From Herbaspirillum autotrophicum (GTDB lineage Bacteria > Pseudomonadota > Gammaproteobacteria > Burkholderiales > Burkholderiaceae_D), in NCBI RefSeq assembly GCF_001189915.1, contig NZ_LFLS01000029.1:18151-82150 (forward strand): 64,000 nt of DNA. Reading direction: 5' to 3'. The notes under the pieces were generated by a model. It ran no database searches and was not told the DNA's origin. It saw nothing but the letters and a program-made list of their open reading frames with translations. Every line of letters starts with the position of its first letter. Within the stretch, counting starts at the first letter, position 1. The position numbers and the translations under genes were made by a program. Shown here one piece after another: positions 17,047 to 27,464 of this stretch.

Positions 17047-19398
17047 ATGCTGCCTTCCATAGAACAACGCCTTGCTCTTGAACTCGTAGCCAAACCGGTC
17101 CAGGTCGCTGCTGCCATCGCCTTGCTGGACGAAGGCGCGACGGTTCCCTTTATCGCCCGTTACCGCAAGGAAGCCACCGGCGGTCTGGATGATATTCAGT
17201 TGCGCTTGCTGGAAGAGCGCCTGCGTTACCTGCGCGAACTGGAAGGGCGCCGCGCCGCCATCGTGGCGTCGATTGAAGAACAGGGCAAGATGACGCCGGA
17301 GTTGCTGGACGCCATCACGCATGCCGAAGACAAAACCCGTCTGGAAGACTTGTATCTGCCGTACAAGCCGAAACGCCGCACCAAGGCGCAGATCGCTGCT
17401 GAAGCCGGCCTGACCGAGCTGGCCGATGCCCTGATGGCGAATCCGGAGTTGTCGCCGGAAGAAGAAGCGGCCAAGTATCTGAAGCCGGCGTTCAGCACCG
17501 ACAATGGTGACAATCCGGGTGTGGCTGATACCAAGGCGGCCTTGGATGGCGCGCGTCAGATTTTGATGGAGCGTTTTTCCGAAGATGCGGAATTGCTGCA
17601 AAGCCTGCGCGAATACATCACCGACCACGGCGTGGTGGAATCCAAAGTGGTGGAAGGCAAGCAAGATGCCGGCGAGAAATTTGCCGATTATTTCGATTAC
17701 TCGGAAACCGTCGGCACGATTCCTTCGCATCGGGCCCTGGCCTTGTTCCGTGGTCGTCGCGAAGAAATCCTGAACGTGGTGTTGCGCCTCGACAGCGAAG
17801 AAGAAAAACCGAAGTGGGATGCGCCGCATAATCCCTGCGAAGGACGCATCGCCTTGCGTTTCGGCGTCAGCAACAAGGGCCGTGCGGCTGACAAGTGGCT
17901 CGGCGATACCGTGCGCTGGGCATGGCGCGTCAAGGTCTTCATGCATCTGGAAACGGAATTGATGACCGGCCTGCGCGAACGCGCCGAAGCGGAAGCCATC
18001 AACGTCTTTGCACTGAATCTGAAAGCGCTGCTGCTGGCGGCGCCGGCCGGTCCGCGCGCTACCATGGGTCTGGATCCGGGACTGCGTACCGGCGTCAAGG
18101 TGGCGGTGGTGGATGCGACCGGCAAGGTGGTCGATACGGTTGCCATTTATCCGCATCAGCCGCGCAATGACTGGGACGGTTCGCTGCACACGCTGGCGCA
18201 ACTGGCCGAGAAGCACAAGGTCTCGCTGATCTCGATTGGCAACGGCACCGCTTCGCGCGAAACCGACAAGCTGGCGCAGGATTTGATCAAGATGCGTCCG
18301 GAACTGAAGCTGACCAAGATCGTGGTATCGGAAGCCGGGGCGTCGGTGTACTCGGCCTCTGAATTTGCGTCCAAGGAATTGCCGGATATGGATGTGTCGC
18401 TGCGCGGTGCGGTATCGATTGCCCGTCGTTTGCAAGATCCGCTGGCAGAGCTGGTCAAGATCGATCCGAAATCAATCGGTGTTGGTCAGTATCAGCACGA
18501 TGTCGGTCAGTCGCAACTGGCGCGCTCGCTCGATGCAGTGGTGGAAGATTGCGTGAACGCCGTCGGTGTCGACGTCAACACCGCATCAGCACCGCTGCTG
18601 GCGCGTGTGTCCGGTCTGAATTCCAGCGTGGCGCAAAGCATTGTGTCGTATCGCGACATGAAGGGCATGTTCAACTCGCGCGCCGCGTTGCGTGAAGTGC
18701 CGCGTCTGGGCGACAAGACCTTCGAACAGGCGGCAGGATTCCTGCGCGTGATGAATGGCGCCAATCCGCTTGACGCTTCGGCAGTGCACCCGGAATCGTA
18801 TCCGCTGGTGGAAAAGATTCTGGCCGATATCAAGAAAGATCTGAAGGGCGTGCTGGGCGACAGCGGCTTGCTGAAGTCGCTCAATCCATCCAAGTATGCC
18901 GATGAAAAGTTCGGGGTGCCGACCGTCACTGACATCCTCAAGGAACTGGACAAGCCGGGCCGTGATCCACGGCCGGAATTCACCACTGCGACCTTCAAGG
19001 ATGGCGTGGAAGAAATCCGCGATTTGCGGCCTGACATGATTCTCGAAGGCGTGGTGACCAACGTCGCGGCATTCGGTGCGTTTGTCGATATCGGCGTGCA
19101 TCAGGACGGACTGGTGCACATTTCGGCCTTGTCCAACACCTTCGTCAAAGACCCGCATTCGGTGGTCAAGGCGGGTCAGGTCGTCAAAGTCAAAGTGCTG
19201 GAAGTGGATGAGAAGCGCAAGCGGATTGCCCTCACCATGCGCTTGTCGGATGCTGCTCCGGTAGCCGGCAGCAAGCCGGAACAACGCGGCGACCGCAACG
19301 ATGCGAAGCGCCTGTCGCAACATCAGGGCCAGCAGGCACGCCAGGCGGCACCGGTGAACAATGCCATGGCAGCGGCATTCGCCAAGCTCAAACGGTGA
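17047..19398 (+). CDS. tex: Tex, S1-domain RNA-binding transcription accessory protein
   Basis: A 783-residue protein with the complete Tex architecture: an N-terminal helical domain starting [26 protein letters not shown], a YqgF/RNase H-like domain in the middle ([16 protein letters not shown]), a helix-hairpin-helix region ([15 protein letters not shown]), and a C-terminal S1 domain (about 645-715) with [25 protein letters not shown] basic Gln/Arg-rich tail ends the protein. I chose ATG 17047 because it gives the family start and usual length; an upstream frame to 16897 is not Tex-like. Tex is a conserved nucleic-acid-binding factor with effects on transcription. Confidence 0.96.
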   Translation: MLPSIEQRLALELVAKPVQVAAAIALLDEGATVPFIARYRKEATGGLDDIQLRLLEERLRYLRELEGRRAAIVASIEEQGKMTPELLDAITHAEDKTRLEDLYLPYKPKRRTKAQIAAEAGLTELADALMANPELSPEEEAAKYLKPAFSTDNGDNPGVADTKAALDGARQILMERFSEDAELLQSLREYITDHGVVESKVVEGKQDAGEKFADYFDYSETVGTIPSHRALALFRGRREEILNVVLRLDSEEEKPKWDAPHNPCEGRIALRFGVSNKGRAADKWLGDTVRWAWRVKVFMHLETELMTGLRERAEAEAINVFALNLKALLLAAPAGPRATMGLDPGLRTGVKVAVVDATGKVVDTVAIYPHQPRNDWDGSLHTLAQLAEKHKVSLISIGNGTASRETDKLAQDLIKMRPELKLTKIVVSEAGASVYSASEFASKELPDMDVSLRGAVSIARRLQDPLAELVKIDPKSIGVGQYQHDVGQSQLARSLDAVVEDCVNAVGVDVNTASAPLLARVSGLNSSVAQSIVSYRDMKGMFNSRAALREVPRLGDKTFEQAAGFLRVMNGANPLDASAVHPESYPLVEKILADIKKDLKGVLGDSGLLKSLNPSKYADEKFGVPTVTDILKELDKPGRDPRPEFTTATFKDGVEEIRDLRPDMILEGVVTNVAAFGAFVDIGVHQDGLVHISALSNTFVKDPHSVVKAGQVVKVKVLEVDEKRKRIALTMRLSDAAPVAGSKPEQRGDRNDAKRLSQHQGQQARQAAPVNNAMAAAFAKLKR

Positions 19399-19434
19399 TG
19401 ATGCTCACCGGCCAACGCTGGTGAGGAGCAGTTG

Positions 19435-19473
19435 AAAAAAGACGCGGAATCAATGATTGATCCGCGTCTTTTT
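19435..19473. terminator. Terminator between tex and the DUF5610 gene
   Basis: AAAAAA-GACGCGGA ... TCCGCGTC-TTTTT stem with an inner extension (TCAA/TTGA, one bulged base) lies just after the tex stop; tracts on both sides suit both convergent genes. Confidence 0.88.
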
Positions 19474-19517
19474 CATGTCCGGCCCGAATGCGGCCGAAAT
19501 AAACGATACAGGCGATG

Positions 19518-20189
19518 TCAGCTTTTGGCGGCCGCTGGCGTATTTGTCGCCGGCTTGTCGGTTGGTGCAGTGGTGCCGCCATCGGTTGCCGGTGGCGGTG
19601 CCTTCTTGGCGGCGGCGAAATCTGCCAATCCCTTTTGCACCAGATCGTAGGTCTTGTCGATATTGCTGGCGATGTCGCCGTTGAGCACCTTGAGGCCGGA
19701 CAGAATGCCGCGCGCTTCCTTGAAGCCCTGGTCGACGCCGCCCTGAATGATGGACATGAATTTGTCGACCGTGGTGGCTTCGTCCTGATCCTTGTTTTGG
19801 CCGCGATACATTTCGTATGCCTGGCTGATGAAGGAAACGATGCGACCGGCAGTCGCTTCGGGCGTATTGTCTTCCTTGGCCGAGTTCTGAATTGCGTTGT
19901 CGCCCATTTGCGACTTCAGCGCTTCATTCAGATTTTCAATGGCGCTTTTGTAGAGCAGTGACAGCGGATCGTTTTGCGACGTCAGCGAGACATCCAGTGA
20001 CGCCTGCAAGATGGCGGCATTGAGCTGCTGTTTGGCGCTGGCCGGGGTCAGCTTGTCGGCTTGGCTGGCGGCATCGGTGCTGGCCGCGCTGGCGGCATTT
20101 GTTGCATTGTCGGCATTGGTGCCGCTGGCGGTGGTGGCGGCCGGCGAGGCAACGGTACCGGGATCGTTACTGGTGGCGCTGATAGACAT
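19518..20189 (-). CDS. DUF5610 domain protein
   Basis: A 223-residue protein of unknown function. The first ~45 residues and last ~25 are Ala/Thr/Ser/Pro-rich and probably disordered. The core (about 50-195) matches DUF5610 as I remember it: LSLLYKSAIENLNEAL, ENTPEATAGRIVSFISQAYEMY-like helix, GGVDQGFKEARGILSGLKVLNGDIASNIDKTYDLVQKGL. There is no signal peptide or membrane helix. It is a single gene between convergent tex and the dgt operon. AAGGAGA precedes the ATG. Confidence 0.8.
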   Translation of the reverse strand: MSISATSNDPGTVASPAATTASGTNADNATNAASAASTDAASQADKLTPASAKQQLNAAILQASLDVSLTSQNDPLSLLYKSAIENLNEALKSQMGDNAIQNSAKEDNTPEATAGRIVSFISQAYEMYRGQNKDQDEATTVDKFMSIIQGGVDQGFKEARGILSGLKVLNGDIASNIDKTYDLVQKGLADFAAAKKAPPPATDGGTTAPTDKPATNTPAAAKS

Positions 20190-20507
20190 GGCAGTCTCCT
20201 TGACTAAGGACCGCAGAAGGAAAGGGAGCAGTCCATCATTGGATTACGACAGGATTTTTAAATTCTGTAGTAAACGCTTGAAAACACAGGGAAATTTCTT
20301 TTCGACAATGCAGTTTCTGCAAGAGTGATGACAGGAAATATTATTTAACCGCCAATCCTGTTGGCAACTTGTTACAGGTTTTTTCTGCCCTGGCAACGAC
20401 GGGATGCCGGAATGTGTTGCTGTCATGCAATCACGAAATGCAACGGTGGTCGCCGGACGGCAATCAAGCAGAGAATGATTGCGCGTCTCGCGCTCAGGTT
20501 GCCGGTC
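20190..20507. other. 318-base intergenic stretch
   Basis: Holds the presumed promoter of the DUF5610 gene and the 3' end of the dgt transcript, both on the minus strand. It is AT-richer than the surroundings around 20240-20370, with a small hairpin TGCAG-TTT-CTGCA near 20308-20320. I see no clear terminator for dgt and no small gene. Confidence 0.45.
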
Positions 20508-21662
20508 TCAGATTTCTTCGACCTGGAACAAGCGGCGATGCTCGCGCATGGCGTAGCGGTCGGTCATGCCGGCAATGTAGTCGGCAATCTGGCGTGCCTG
20601 ACGCTGCTGATGATCGGCGGCGTTGCCGGCCGCGACCTGATAATCCGGCGGCAGCAGGGTGGGTTCCCTGGCGAACGCATTGAACAGTTCGGTGATGATG
20701 CGGCGCGCCTTGCTGGTCATGCGATTGACCTGATAGTGGCGATACAGGTTTTCGCGCAGGAAGCGCTTGAGCAAGGTCGCTTCTTCGCTCATGCGTTCGG
20801 AGAATGCAATCAGTGGCGGCGCATTGCGGATATCGTCAATCGAACGCGGATTGATTTCAGCGATGCGGGCTTGCGAGGTCGTGTTGAGATCGACGATGAG
20901 GGCATTGATCATGCGCCGCACGGTTTCGTTGATGGCACGCCGGCCGCTGATGCCGGGATAGGTTTGTTCGGCCTCGCGCTGGTGGCGCGCAAAGAAATCG
21001 ACCTGGCTCAGTTGTGCAATCGTCAGCAGGCCGGAACGCAAGCCATCGTCGATGTCGTGATTGTTGTAGGCGATTTCATCGGCCAGATTGGCCAGTTGTG
21101 CTTCCAGCGACGGTTGTTTCTTGTCGATGAAGCGTTGACCGATGGCGCCGAGCTGACGGGCGTTGTGCAATGAACAGTGCTTGAGGATGCCTTCGCGCGT
21201 TTCGAACATCAGGTTGAGGCCGTCGAATGCGCCGTAGTGCTGTTCCAGATCGTCGACCACGCGCAGGCTTTGCAGATTGTGTTCGAAGCCGCCGGCGTCC
21301 TTCATGCAACTGTTGAGGGCATCCTGGCCCGCATGGCCGAACGGTGTATGGCCGAGATCGTGCGCCAGTGAAATGGCTTCTACCAGATCTTCATTGAGGC
21401 GCAGATTGCGGGCGCTGGAGCGGGCAATCTGGGCGACTTCGATGCTGTGCGTGAGACGGGTGCGGAACAGGTCGCCTTCGTGATTGACGAAGACCTGGGT
21501 TTTGTATTCGAGCCGGCGAAACGCGGTGGAGTGAATGATGCGATCGCGGTCGCGTTGAAATTCGGTGCGGGAACCGGGAGGCGGTTCCACGAAGCGCCGT
21601 CCTGGCGATGTTGCCGCATGCGCGGCGTAAGGGGCAAGACTGGATGGCGCTTCGTGTGTCAT
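20508..21662 (-). CDS. dgt: dGTP triphosphohydrolase
   Basis: A 384-residue HD-domain enzyme that hydrolyses dGTP to deoxyguanosine and triphosphate. Metal-binding residues are visible in [16 protein letters not shown], the HD pair in [18 protein letters not shown], and a later Asp in [22 protein letters not shown]. The N-terminal [29 protein letters not shown] is typical of the non-enteric Dgt type 2 group. It follows the aroK-aroB fusion after four bases, so it belongs to the pilMNOPQ-aroKB-dgt transcription unit. Confidence 0.94.
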   Translation of the reverse strand: MTHEAPSSLAPYAAHAATSPGRRFVEPPPGSRTEFQRDRDRIIHSTAFRRLEYKTQVFVNHEGDLFRTRLTHSIEVAQIARSSARNLRLNEDLVEAISLAHDLGHTPFGHAGQDALNSCMKDAGGFEHNLQSLRVVDDLEQHYGAFDGLNLMFETREGILKHCSLHNARQLGAIGQRFIDKKQPSLEAQLANLADEIAYNNHDIDDGLRSGLLTIAQLSQVDFFARHQREAEQTYPGISGRRAINETVRRMINALIVDLNTTSQARIAEINPRSIDDIRNAPPLIAFSERMSEEATLLKRFLRENLYRHYQVNRMTSKARRIITELFNAFAREPTLLPPDYQVAAGNAADHQQRQARQIADYIAGMTDRYAMREHRRLFQVEEI

Positions 21663-21666
21663 GGCT

Positions 21667-23352
21667 TCATCTTTCTATGCAGGCAGCAATGGTCTGGAGC
21701 AGGATTTCTTGTGGCGCGTGCGTAATCAGTGGTGTGCCCAGCGGCTTGATCAGAATGAACTTGATTTCGCCACCTTCATTTTTCTTGTCGACCTGCATCA
21801 GTTCCAGCCAGCGTTCCTGCCCCAGATCCGGCGCCATGGTCGGCAAGCCGGCAGCCTTGACCAGTGCACTCAGACGCGCTTTGGCGGCGGCATCGATGAA
21901 GCCCAGCCGGAGCGACAGATCGGCGGCCATGATCATGCCGCAGCCAACCGCTTCGCCATGCAGCCATTGACCATATCCCAAACCGTTTTCGATGGCGTGG
22001 CCAAAGGTATGGCCGAAATTGAGAATGGCGCGCAAGCCGCCTTCGCGCTCATCCTGGCGCACCACTTCGGCCTTGATTTCGCAGGAGCGTTTGATGGCAT
22101 AAGCCAGCGCGGCGTTGTCGCGCGCCACCAGTTGTTCGATATTGGCTTCAATCCAGTCGAAGTACGGGGCGTCGATGATGGCGCCATGCTTGATGACTTC
22201 TGCCAGGCCGGCCGCCAGTTCGCGCGGCGGCAGCGTATGCAGCGTGGCGGTGTCGGCAAGCACGGCTTGCGGCTGGTAAAACGCGCCGATCATGTTCTTG
22301 CCGAGCGGATGGTTGATGCCGGTTTTGCCGCCAACTGAAGAATCGACCTGTGACAGCAGGGTGGTCGGCACTTGCACGAATGGCACGCCGCGCATGTAAG
22401 ACGCTGCTGCGAAACCGGTCAGGTCGCCGATGACGCCACCGCCGAGAGCGACCAGGGTGGTCTTGCGGTCGCATTGTTCCGCCAGCAGGACGTCGAATAT
22501 TTTCATCAGGCTGGCCCAGTTCTTTTCCCCTTCGCCGTCCGGCAGCACGATTTCGGTCACTTGTTTGCCGGCCGCGCGCAGCAAGGAGCTGACGCGTTCC
22601 AGATACAACGGACCGACGATATCGTTGGTGACGATGGCGACGCGCTTGCCGTGAATATGGCGCGTCAGCAGTTCCGGATTGTCCAGCAATTGATGACCAA
22701 TGGTGATCGGATAGCTGCGCTCGCCCAGTTCGACTTGCAATGCGATGGCAGAGGATGGGGCTGCATTCATGGTGGACTCGAAAGAAAAATGCGATTGGGT
22801 CATTGCGCTGGCCGGGGCCGGCGTTGCGGTGATCGGATTGGGCGCCAGTTCCAGTTGACTGAGTATGGCTTGCACCAGAAACTGCACATTGGGGCGGCCG
22901 GTTTCAACGATGAAGTGCGCCACTTCGCGATAGTAGGGGTCGCGCTGACGCGATAATTCTTCCAGCTTTCTGCGCGGATCGGCGGTTTGCAGCAGCGGCC
23001 GGTTCTTGTCGCGCCCGGTGCGCTGCAAAATCTGATTGATGCCGGCGCGCAAATAAATGACGGTGCCGCGGTTTTTCAGACAGGTCCGGGTTTCCGGATG
23101 CAATATCGCGCCGCCGCCGGTGGCCAGTACCACGTCGGGCAACGCGCTCAATTCGCGAATGATTTCCGCTTCGCGCTTGCGAAAGCTTTCCTCGCCTTCG
23201 ATCTCAAAGATGACGGGGATGGTGGTGCCGGTGCGCGCTTCGATTTCGTGGTCGGAATCGATGAAGCGCTTGTTCAGTTTTTTCGCCAGGGCACGGCCGA
23301 TGGTTGTCTTGCCTGCGCCCATCAGACCGACAAGGAAAATGCTTCCGCTCAT
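21667..23352 (-). CDS. aroKB: Fused shikimate kinase / 3-dehydroquinate synthase
   Basis: One 561-residue open frame. Residues 1-170 are shikimate kinase: P-loop [12 protein letters not shown] at 9-20, DSDHEIE, the GGGA loop near 79-82, and the lid [12 protein letters not shown] Pro/Ala-rich linker (about 171-194) leads into 3-dehydroquinate synthase (about 200-561) with [38 protein letters not shown] and [11 protein letters not shown], covering NAD- and zinc-binding residues. These are two non-consecutive steps of the shikimate pathway. In most relatives aroK and aroB are adjacent separate genes. An internal ATG (residue 195, base 22770) sits where a stand-alone AroB would start but has no ribosome-binding site. 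The gene follows pilQ after 192 bases. Confidence 0.93.
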   Translation of the reverse strand: MSGSIFLVGLMGAGKTTIGRALAKKLNKRFIDSDHEIEARTGTTIPVIFEIEGEESFRKREAEIIRELSALPDVVLATGGGAILHPETRTCLKNRGTVIYLRAGINQILQRTGRDKNRPLLQTADPRRKLEELSRQRDPYYREVAHFIVETGRPNVQFLVQAILSQLELAPNPITATPAPASAMTQSHFSFESTMNAAPSSAIALQVELGERSYPITIGHQLLDNPELLTRHIHGKRVAIVTNDIVGPLYLERVSSLLRAAGKQVTEIVLPDGEGEKNWASLMKIFDVLLAEQCDRKTTLVALGGGVIGDLTGFAAASYMRGVPFVQVPTTLLSQVDSSVGGKTGINHPLGKNMIGAFYQPQAVLADTATLHTLPPRELAAGLAEVIKHGAIIDAPYFDWIEANIEQLVARDNAALAYAIKRSCEIKAEVVRQDEREGGLRAILNFGHTFGHAIENGLGYGQWLHGEAVGCGMIMAADLSLRLGFIDAAAKARLSALVKAAGLPTMAPDLGQERWLELMQVDKKNEGGEIKFILIKPLGTPLITHAPQEILLQTIAACIER

Positions 23353-23544
23353 ATGACAATTATTCGCTGCGAGAAATTAAATTATTTGCCGTGTCTCCGG
23401 TCGCAGGCGATTTTTTTATTTGCGATCTGGTTCCGGGACTGGGCCGTAACAGACGATTTTACCGTTTGTTGCGCTTTTCCCGGGAAAAAGATGTGAGCGG
23501 CAAAGGCGGCAGCCGGCATTGGGCGGCTGCCGGGAAGCGTGAAT

Positions 23545-25656
23545 TCAGTGCGGCAAGTCGTATTCGCCGACGATTTTGGGGGTCAGAAAGATCAGCAGTT
23601 CGGTTTTCTTGTCGCTTCTGCTGGTATGCCGGAAGAGTGCCCCCAGTACCGGAATGTCGCCCAACAGCGGGACTTTGGAGACGCTGGTCTGATGTTCCTG
23701 GGTATAGATGCCGCCAATCACTACCGTACCGCCGTTTTCCACCTGGACCTGGGTCTTGACGTGTTTGGTGTTGATGGCAAGGCCGTTGCGGGTATCGATG
23801 CCGCGACTGTCTTTGTTGACATCGACGGCCAGAATCACTTTGCCATCCGGCGTAATCTGCGGTGTGACTTCCAGTTTCAGATTGGCTTTTCTGAATGTGG
23901 TGGCGGTGGCACCGCTGCTGGTGGCTTGCTGGTAGGGAAGTTCTTCGCCCTGTTCGATCAGCGCCGCTTGCTGATCGGCGGTGACCACCCGCGGACTGGA
24001 AATGATCTTGCCTTTGCCGTCGGCTTCCAGTGCCGACAGTTCCAGGTTGAGAAAACGGTTGGCGCCGGCATTGAACAGGCTCAGGGCAAAGCTGGCGGCA
24101 TTGACGCCGGAGATGGCGGCTGCCGGCAGGTTGACTGCCTGGCTGCTGGTGTAGCTGGTGTTGCTGGCCGCGGTCTGTCCCGACGCTTCGCCGACGCTGT
24201 TGTAGGAATTGCCCACGGCAGCGCGCCCGGTCTTGCCCGAGAATCCCAGACGTACTCCCAGATTGCGGCTGAAACCATCGTCGGCTTCGACGATGCGTGC
24301 TTCGATCAATACCTGGCGTGACGGAATATCGATCTTGTCCAGCAGTTTGCGGATATTGTGCAAGACGGTCGGATTGTCCGTCACAAACAATTGGTTGGTG
24401 CGTTGATCCACCATTGCACTGCCGCGTTTGGACAGGATACCGTGCTTGCGTTCGGCGCTGACGCCGCCGTCGTCACCGATGCCGAACACTTTGCGGAAGA
24501 CATCGGCTTTCTGATAGTTGAGTTGAAATACTTCCGCGCGCAGCGGTGCCAGATCGGCAATCAGTGATTTCTGCTCCAGTTCCAGCCGCTCCTTGGTAAT
24601 CAATTCCTCGTGTGGTGCGATCCACATGACGTTGCCGCTTTTGCGCATGGCCAGATTCTTGGAACGCATGACCAGATCCAGCGCCTGATCCCAAGGCACG
24701 CTTTTGAGCAGCAAAGTGACGTTGCCGTTGACGCTGTCACTGGTGATGATGTTGATGCCGCTGAAATCGGCGATGACTTGCAGTACCGCTCGCACATCGA
24801 TGTTCTGGAAATCCAGCGATAATTTTTCACCGCTGAATTCCTGTGGCTCGCCGTTGGCCGCAGCCGGCGTTTCCGCCAGCGTGCGGACTTCGATCAGCAG
24901 TTCCTTGTCGCGCTGATAGGCGTGATATTCCCAGCGCCCTTGGGGTTCGATCTGCATCCGGACATCGTGACCCTCGGCGGCAATATTGACTGCACGTACT
25001 GCGGTGCCGAAATCGCTGACGTCCAGTTGTCGCTGCACATGCGGTGGCAAGCCGACGTCAAACAGATCGGCAACGAGACGGTCATTCTGGCGTTTGACCG
25101 CAAGGCGGGTCGAGGAGGACGGCAATTGCACGATGATTTGTCCGGCGTTTTGTTCGCCGCGCCGAAAATCGATACTGCCGATCATTGCGCGTTCAGCGTC
25201 AGGCGTGACACCCGGCGGCAGCGCTGCCGCCGGTGAAATGCGCAGCACCAGATCGCCGCGGTCCAGCGAGGGCGCATAACTGGCCTCGCGCGCTACGTTG
25301 AGCACCATGCGTGCACGTTGTTCCGACTGTACGACGTGATAGCTTTTCAGTACCCCCAGATCGAGCTTGCGCGAGGCTTGCCCGGTGGCGGTAGCGGTAT
25401 TGTTGAAATCGAGCACGATGCGTGCCGGTTCAGCAATGAAGAAATGTGGCGGCACCTCGGACAGCGGTGTCTGTGTACTGATACGCAGCAGTACATCACT
25501 GCCTTGTTGCGATGCCTTGATTGTCTCGATCATGTTTTCTTGCGCCAGACCCGGTGCGGATAGCAGGAACAGCAGCAGCGGCAGCAGATGGCGCAGGACC
25601 GGTAAGCGCCTGAAACCGGTGAGTCGGGGGCTTGACGGGAAAATAAAATGTCTCAT
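23545..25656 (-). CDS. pilQ: Type IV pilus secretin PilQ
   Basis: A 703-residue outer-membrane secretin, the pore through which the type IV pilus passes. After a basic start and signal sequence (RHLLPLLLFLLSAPGLA) come AMIN-type beta domains (about 35-260), a secretin N-terminal domain (LSLDFQNIDVRAVLQVIADFSGINI), and the secretin core with QVLIEARIVEADDGFSRNLGV and the C-terminal GGIYTQEHQTSVSKVPLLGDIPVLGALFRH signature. I start at ATG 25656, which overlaps the pilP stop by four bases (ATGA) and has GAGAGA before it; a start at 25701 would overlap pilP by 49 bases. Confidence 0.95.
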   Translation of the reverse strand: MRHFIFPSSPRLTGFRRLPVLRHLLPLLLFLLSAPGLAQENMIETIKASQQGSDVLLRISTQTPLSEVPPHFFIAEPARIVLDFNNTATATGQASRKLDLGVLKSYHVVQSEQRARMVLNVAREASYAPSLDRGDLVLRISPAAALPPGVTPDAERAMIGSIDFRRGEQNAGQIIVQLPSSSTRLAVKRQNDRLVADLFDVGLPPHVQRQLDVSDFGTAVRAVNIAAEGHDVRMQIEPQGRWEYHAYQRDKELLIEVRTLAETPAAANGEPQEFSGEKLSLDFQNIDVRAVLQVIADFSGINIITSDSVNGNVTLLLKSVPWDQALDLVMRSKNLAMRKSGNVMWIAPHEELITKERLELEQKSLIADLAPLRAEVFQLNYQKADVFRKVFGIGDDGGVSAERKHGILSKRGSAMVDQRTNQLFVTDNPTVLHNIRKLLDKIDIPSRQVLIEARIVEADDGFSRNLGVRLGFSGKTGRAAVGNSYNSVGEASGQTAASNTSYTSSQAVNLPAAAISGVNAASFALSLFNAGANRFLNLELSALEADGKGKIISSPRVVTADQQAALIEQGEELPYQQATSSGATATTFRKANLKLEVTPQITPDGKVILAVDVNKDSRGIDTRNGLAINTKHVKTQVQVENGGTVVIGGIYTQEHQTSVSKVPLLGDIPVLGALFRHTSRSDKKTELLIFLTPKIVGEYDLPH

Positions 25657-26216
25657 TTTTTCTCTCTCTGCAGTGCCAGATGTACCGTGCGCTCTGTCCA
25701 TTGACCATCGGTGCCGATCACGTTCTCGCGCAATTCAATGCCGGCCCCGGTGATACGCTCTATGCGTCCGAGATCGGTTCCCAGATAGTCGCCAACCCGG
25801 ACCGGATAGATGCGTCGTTCGACTTGCAGCAAGGCATAACTCAGTCCGGGTTTCGAAATGACGCCAACCATGACGATGCTGTCCAGCGGAAATGCTTCCA
25901 GCGCGCTGCGTGTGCGTCTGATATCGGCGGCAATGCTGGCGGCCGGCGTGAGTGCCGGTGCCGCCCGTTGGCCGCGCTGACGGCTGAATGGATCGATATC
26001 GGCGTCAAGGGTGTAGGGGTGCGGCATGAAATGTTCCGGCTCCGGCAAATGCGTGAAGACGATCGGCGTGTTGCGGCGGGTCGTTTCCAGCCAGTCGGCG
26101 ATGGCGATCTTTTCGTCTTGCTGATTGCAGCCGCTTAATGTGAGCGTGGATACCGCGCCGAAGGTGACGGCGGCACTGGCCCGCCAGGCATGGCGCAGGA
26201 AACGGACGGTATTCAT
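25653..26216 (-). CDS. pilP: Type IV pilus assembly lipoprotein PilP
   Basis: A 187-residue inner-membrane lipoprotein. The lipobox LSGC (Cys at about residue 30) follows a hydrophobic signal peptide, then a flexible Pro-rich region and the C-terminal PilP beta domain (GVISKPGLSYALLQVERRIYPVRVGDYLGTDLGRI). PilP links the inner-membrane PilNO complex to the PilQ secretin. It overlaps pilO and pilQ by four bases each. Confidence 0.94.
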   Translation of the reverse strand: MNTVRFLRHAWRASAAVTFGAVSTLTLSGCNQQDEKIAIADWLETTRRNTPIVFTHLPEPEHFMPHPYTLDADIDPFSRQRGQRAAPALTPAASIAADIRRTRSALEAFPLDSIVMVGVISKPGLSYALLQVERRIYPVRVGDYLGTDLGRIERITGAGIELRENVIGTDGQWTERTVHLALQREKK

Positions 26217-26878
26217 GATGGCCGGCCCGGCGTGGATTTGATACTGGGCTGGGCCGCGGTTTGTTTGGCCGCGATTTCGCGCGCCGTCAGATAACGATAG
26301 GTCCGGGCGTTGGCATCCAGTGTCAGCGCGGCATTTTTGTCGTCGCCCTGCAAATGAATATCCGTCATGGTGACGATACGCGGAATGTCGGCCAGATCCG
26401 CCATGAACGTCGCCAGATTGGCGTACGTGCCGCTGATTTTGATTTCTATGGGCAGCTCTGCGTAATACTCCCTGACCGTGGCCGGTCCGGGGCGAAACAA
26501 TTCGAAGCGGAGCTGACGCCGCATGCCGGCCAGATTTATTTCAGTCAGCAGCGCATCCATCTCTTCTTCGTTGGGAAGTTGTCGTTCCAGGTTGAGCACG
26601 TGGGTTTCGATCTGGTGCTTTTGTTTGGTCAGAAAATGGCTGCTGATGGCGAGCTTCATTTTTTCTGCATATTCTTTTTTGAGCGAAATCTTTTGTGCTT
26701 CGACTTCGGCCAGTCCGCGCATTTGGTCGCTCCAGTAAAAATACCAGCCGAGCAGCAGCACGATGCATAACACGATACTGCCGGCAGTTATCCGCGGGGC
26801 ACGGGGCCACTGGCCGGGCGTGCGCATATCGATGTCACGAAATTGCGCAGCCAGTGAGGAGAAATCAGGAAGTGTCAT
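26213..26878 (-). CDS. pilO: Type IV pilus alignment protein PilO
   Basis: A 221-residue protein with a short cytosolic start, one membrane helix (about 28-46), a coiled coil (AEVEAQKISLKKEYAEKMK) and a ferredoxin-like periplasmic domain. It forms a heterodimer with PilN. ATG 26878 is chosen because it gives the normal PilO N-terminus and follows the pilN stop by 13 bases; a longer frame to 26971 would run deep into pilN. Confidence 0.93.
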   Translation of the reverse strand: MTLPDFSSLAAQFRDIDMRTPGQWPRAPRITAGSIVLCIVLLLGWYFYWSDQMRGLAEVEAQKISLKKEYAEKMKLAISSHFLTKQKHQIETHVLNLERQLPNEEEMDALLTEINLAGMRRQLRFELFRPGPATVREYYAELPIEIKISGTYANLATFMADLADIPRIVTMTDIHLQGDDKNAALTLDANARTYRYLTAREIAAKQTAAQPSIKSTPGRPS

Positions 26879-26891
26879 GGTGATTTCTTTG

Positions 26892-27464
26892 TCATGGTGC
26901 GTTGGGCGGAGCGGCGCTGAACTTTCTGGCATTGACCGCGAGCGTAAAGTCATAGCCCGGTTTGCCGCCATCGGTTGTGCTGGCGCGCAGTTCGATCAAT
27001 TCCGGCTGTTCCAGCCAGCGCGCCTGAGCACCCAGATTGCGCATGAATTCGGACACCCGTTCGCCGCTTGGCGCGCGCCCTCGCAACGTAACGCGTTGCT
27101 GCGTCTGTTTCAGATTGCGCAGTTGTACGTCGTCCGGTGTCAGGCGCGCCAGTTCTTCCAGCAGATAGACCGGGGCATTCTGTTCCCATTGCAGATTTTC
27201 GACGGTTTGCTGACGCGCCTGCAGCGTGGCAATCTGCACCCGGATGTCGGAAATTTGCGCGATTTCCATATTCAGTTTTTCGACTTCGGTCTGGATCATT
27301 TGATTGAGCGCGCGTTTGGCGGCGATCTGTTGCGCGATGACGGCACCGATCAGCAGAATCGTCAGGACGCCGGCCATCGCGCACAGCGTCAGCATCATGT
27401 AGAACTGTTGCTGGCGTTGCCGGCGTTTGCGTTCGCGATGCGGCAGCAGATTGATTTTGATCAA
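26892..27464 (-). CDS. pilN: Type IV pilus assembly protein PilN, TTG start
   Basis: A 190-residue bitopic membrane protein. It begins with the conserved INLLPHRERKR motif that binds the groove of PilM, followed by a membrane helix (about 22-45), a coiled coil, and a ferredoxin-like domain. The only start that gives the motif at the N-terminus is TTG at 27464, which overlaps the pilM stop by four bases (TTGA), so translation is probably coupled to pilM. Longer frames run backwards through pilM and are not PilN-like. Confidence 0.92.
   Translation of the reverse strand: MIKINLLPHRERKRRQRQQQFYMMLTLCAMAGVLTILLIGAVIAQQIAAKRALNQMIQTEVEKLNMEIAQISDIRVQIATLQARQQTVENLQWEQNAPVYLLEELARLTPDDVQLRNLKQTQQRVTLRGRAPSGERVSEFMRNLGAQARWLEQPELIELRASTTDGGKPGYDFTLAVNARKFSAAPPNAP

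Noticed and set aside
16981..18435. Minus-strand open frame of 484 codons over tex
   Set aside because: Antisense shadow of Tex; Arg/Gln/His-rich and without family features.
21667..22770. Separate aroB gene starting at the internal ATG
   Set aside because: The frame is continuous with aroK, the linker is plausible, and no ribosome-binding site precedes the internal ATG; kept as a fusion, with the alternative noted.
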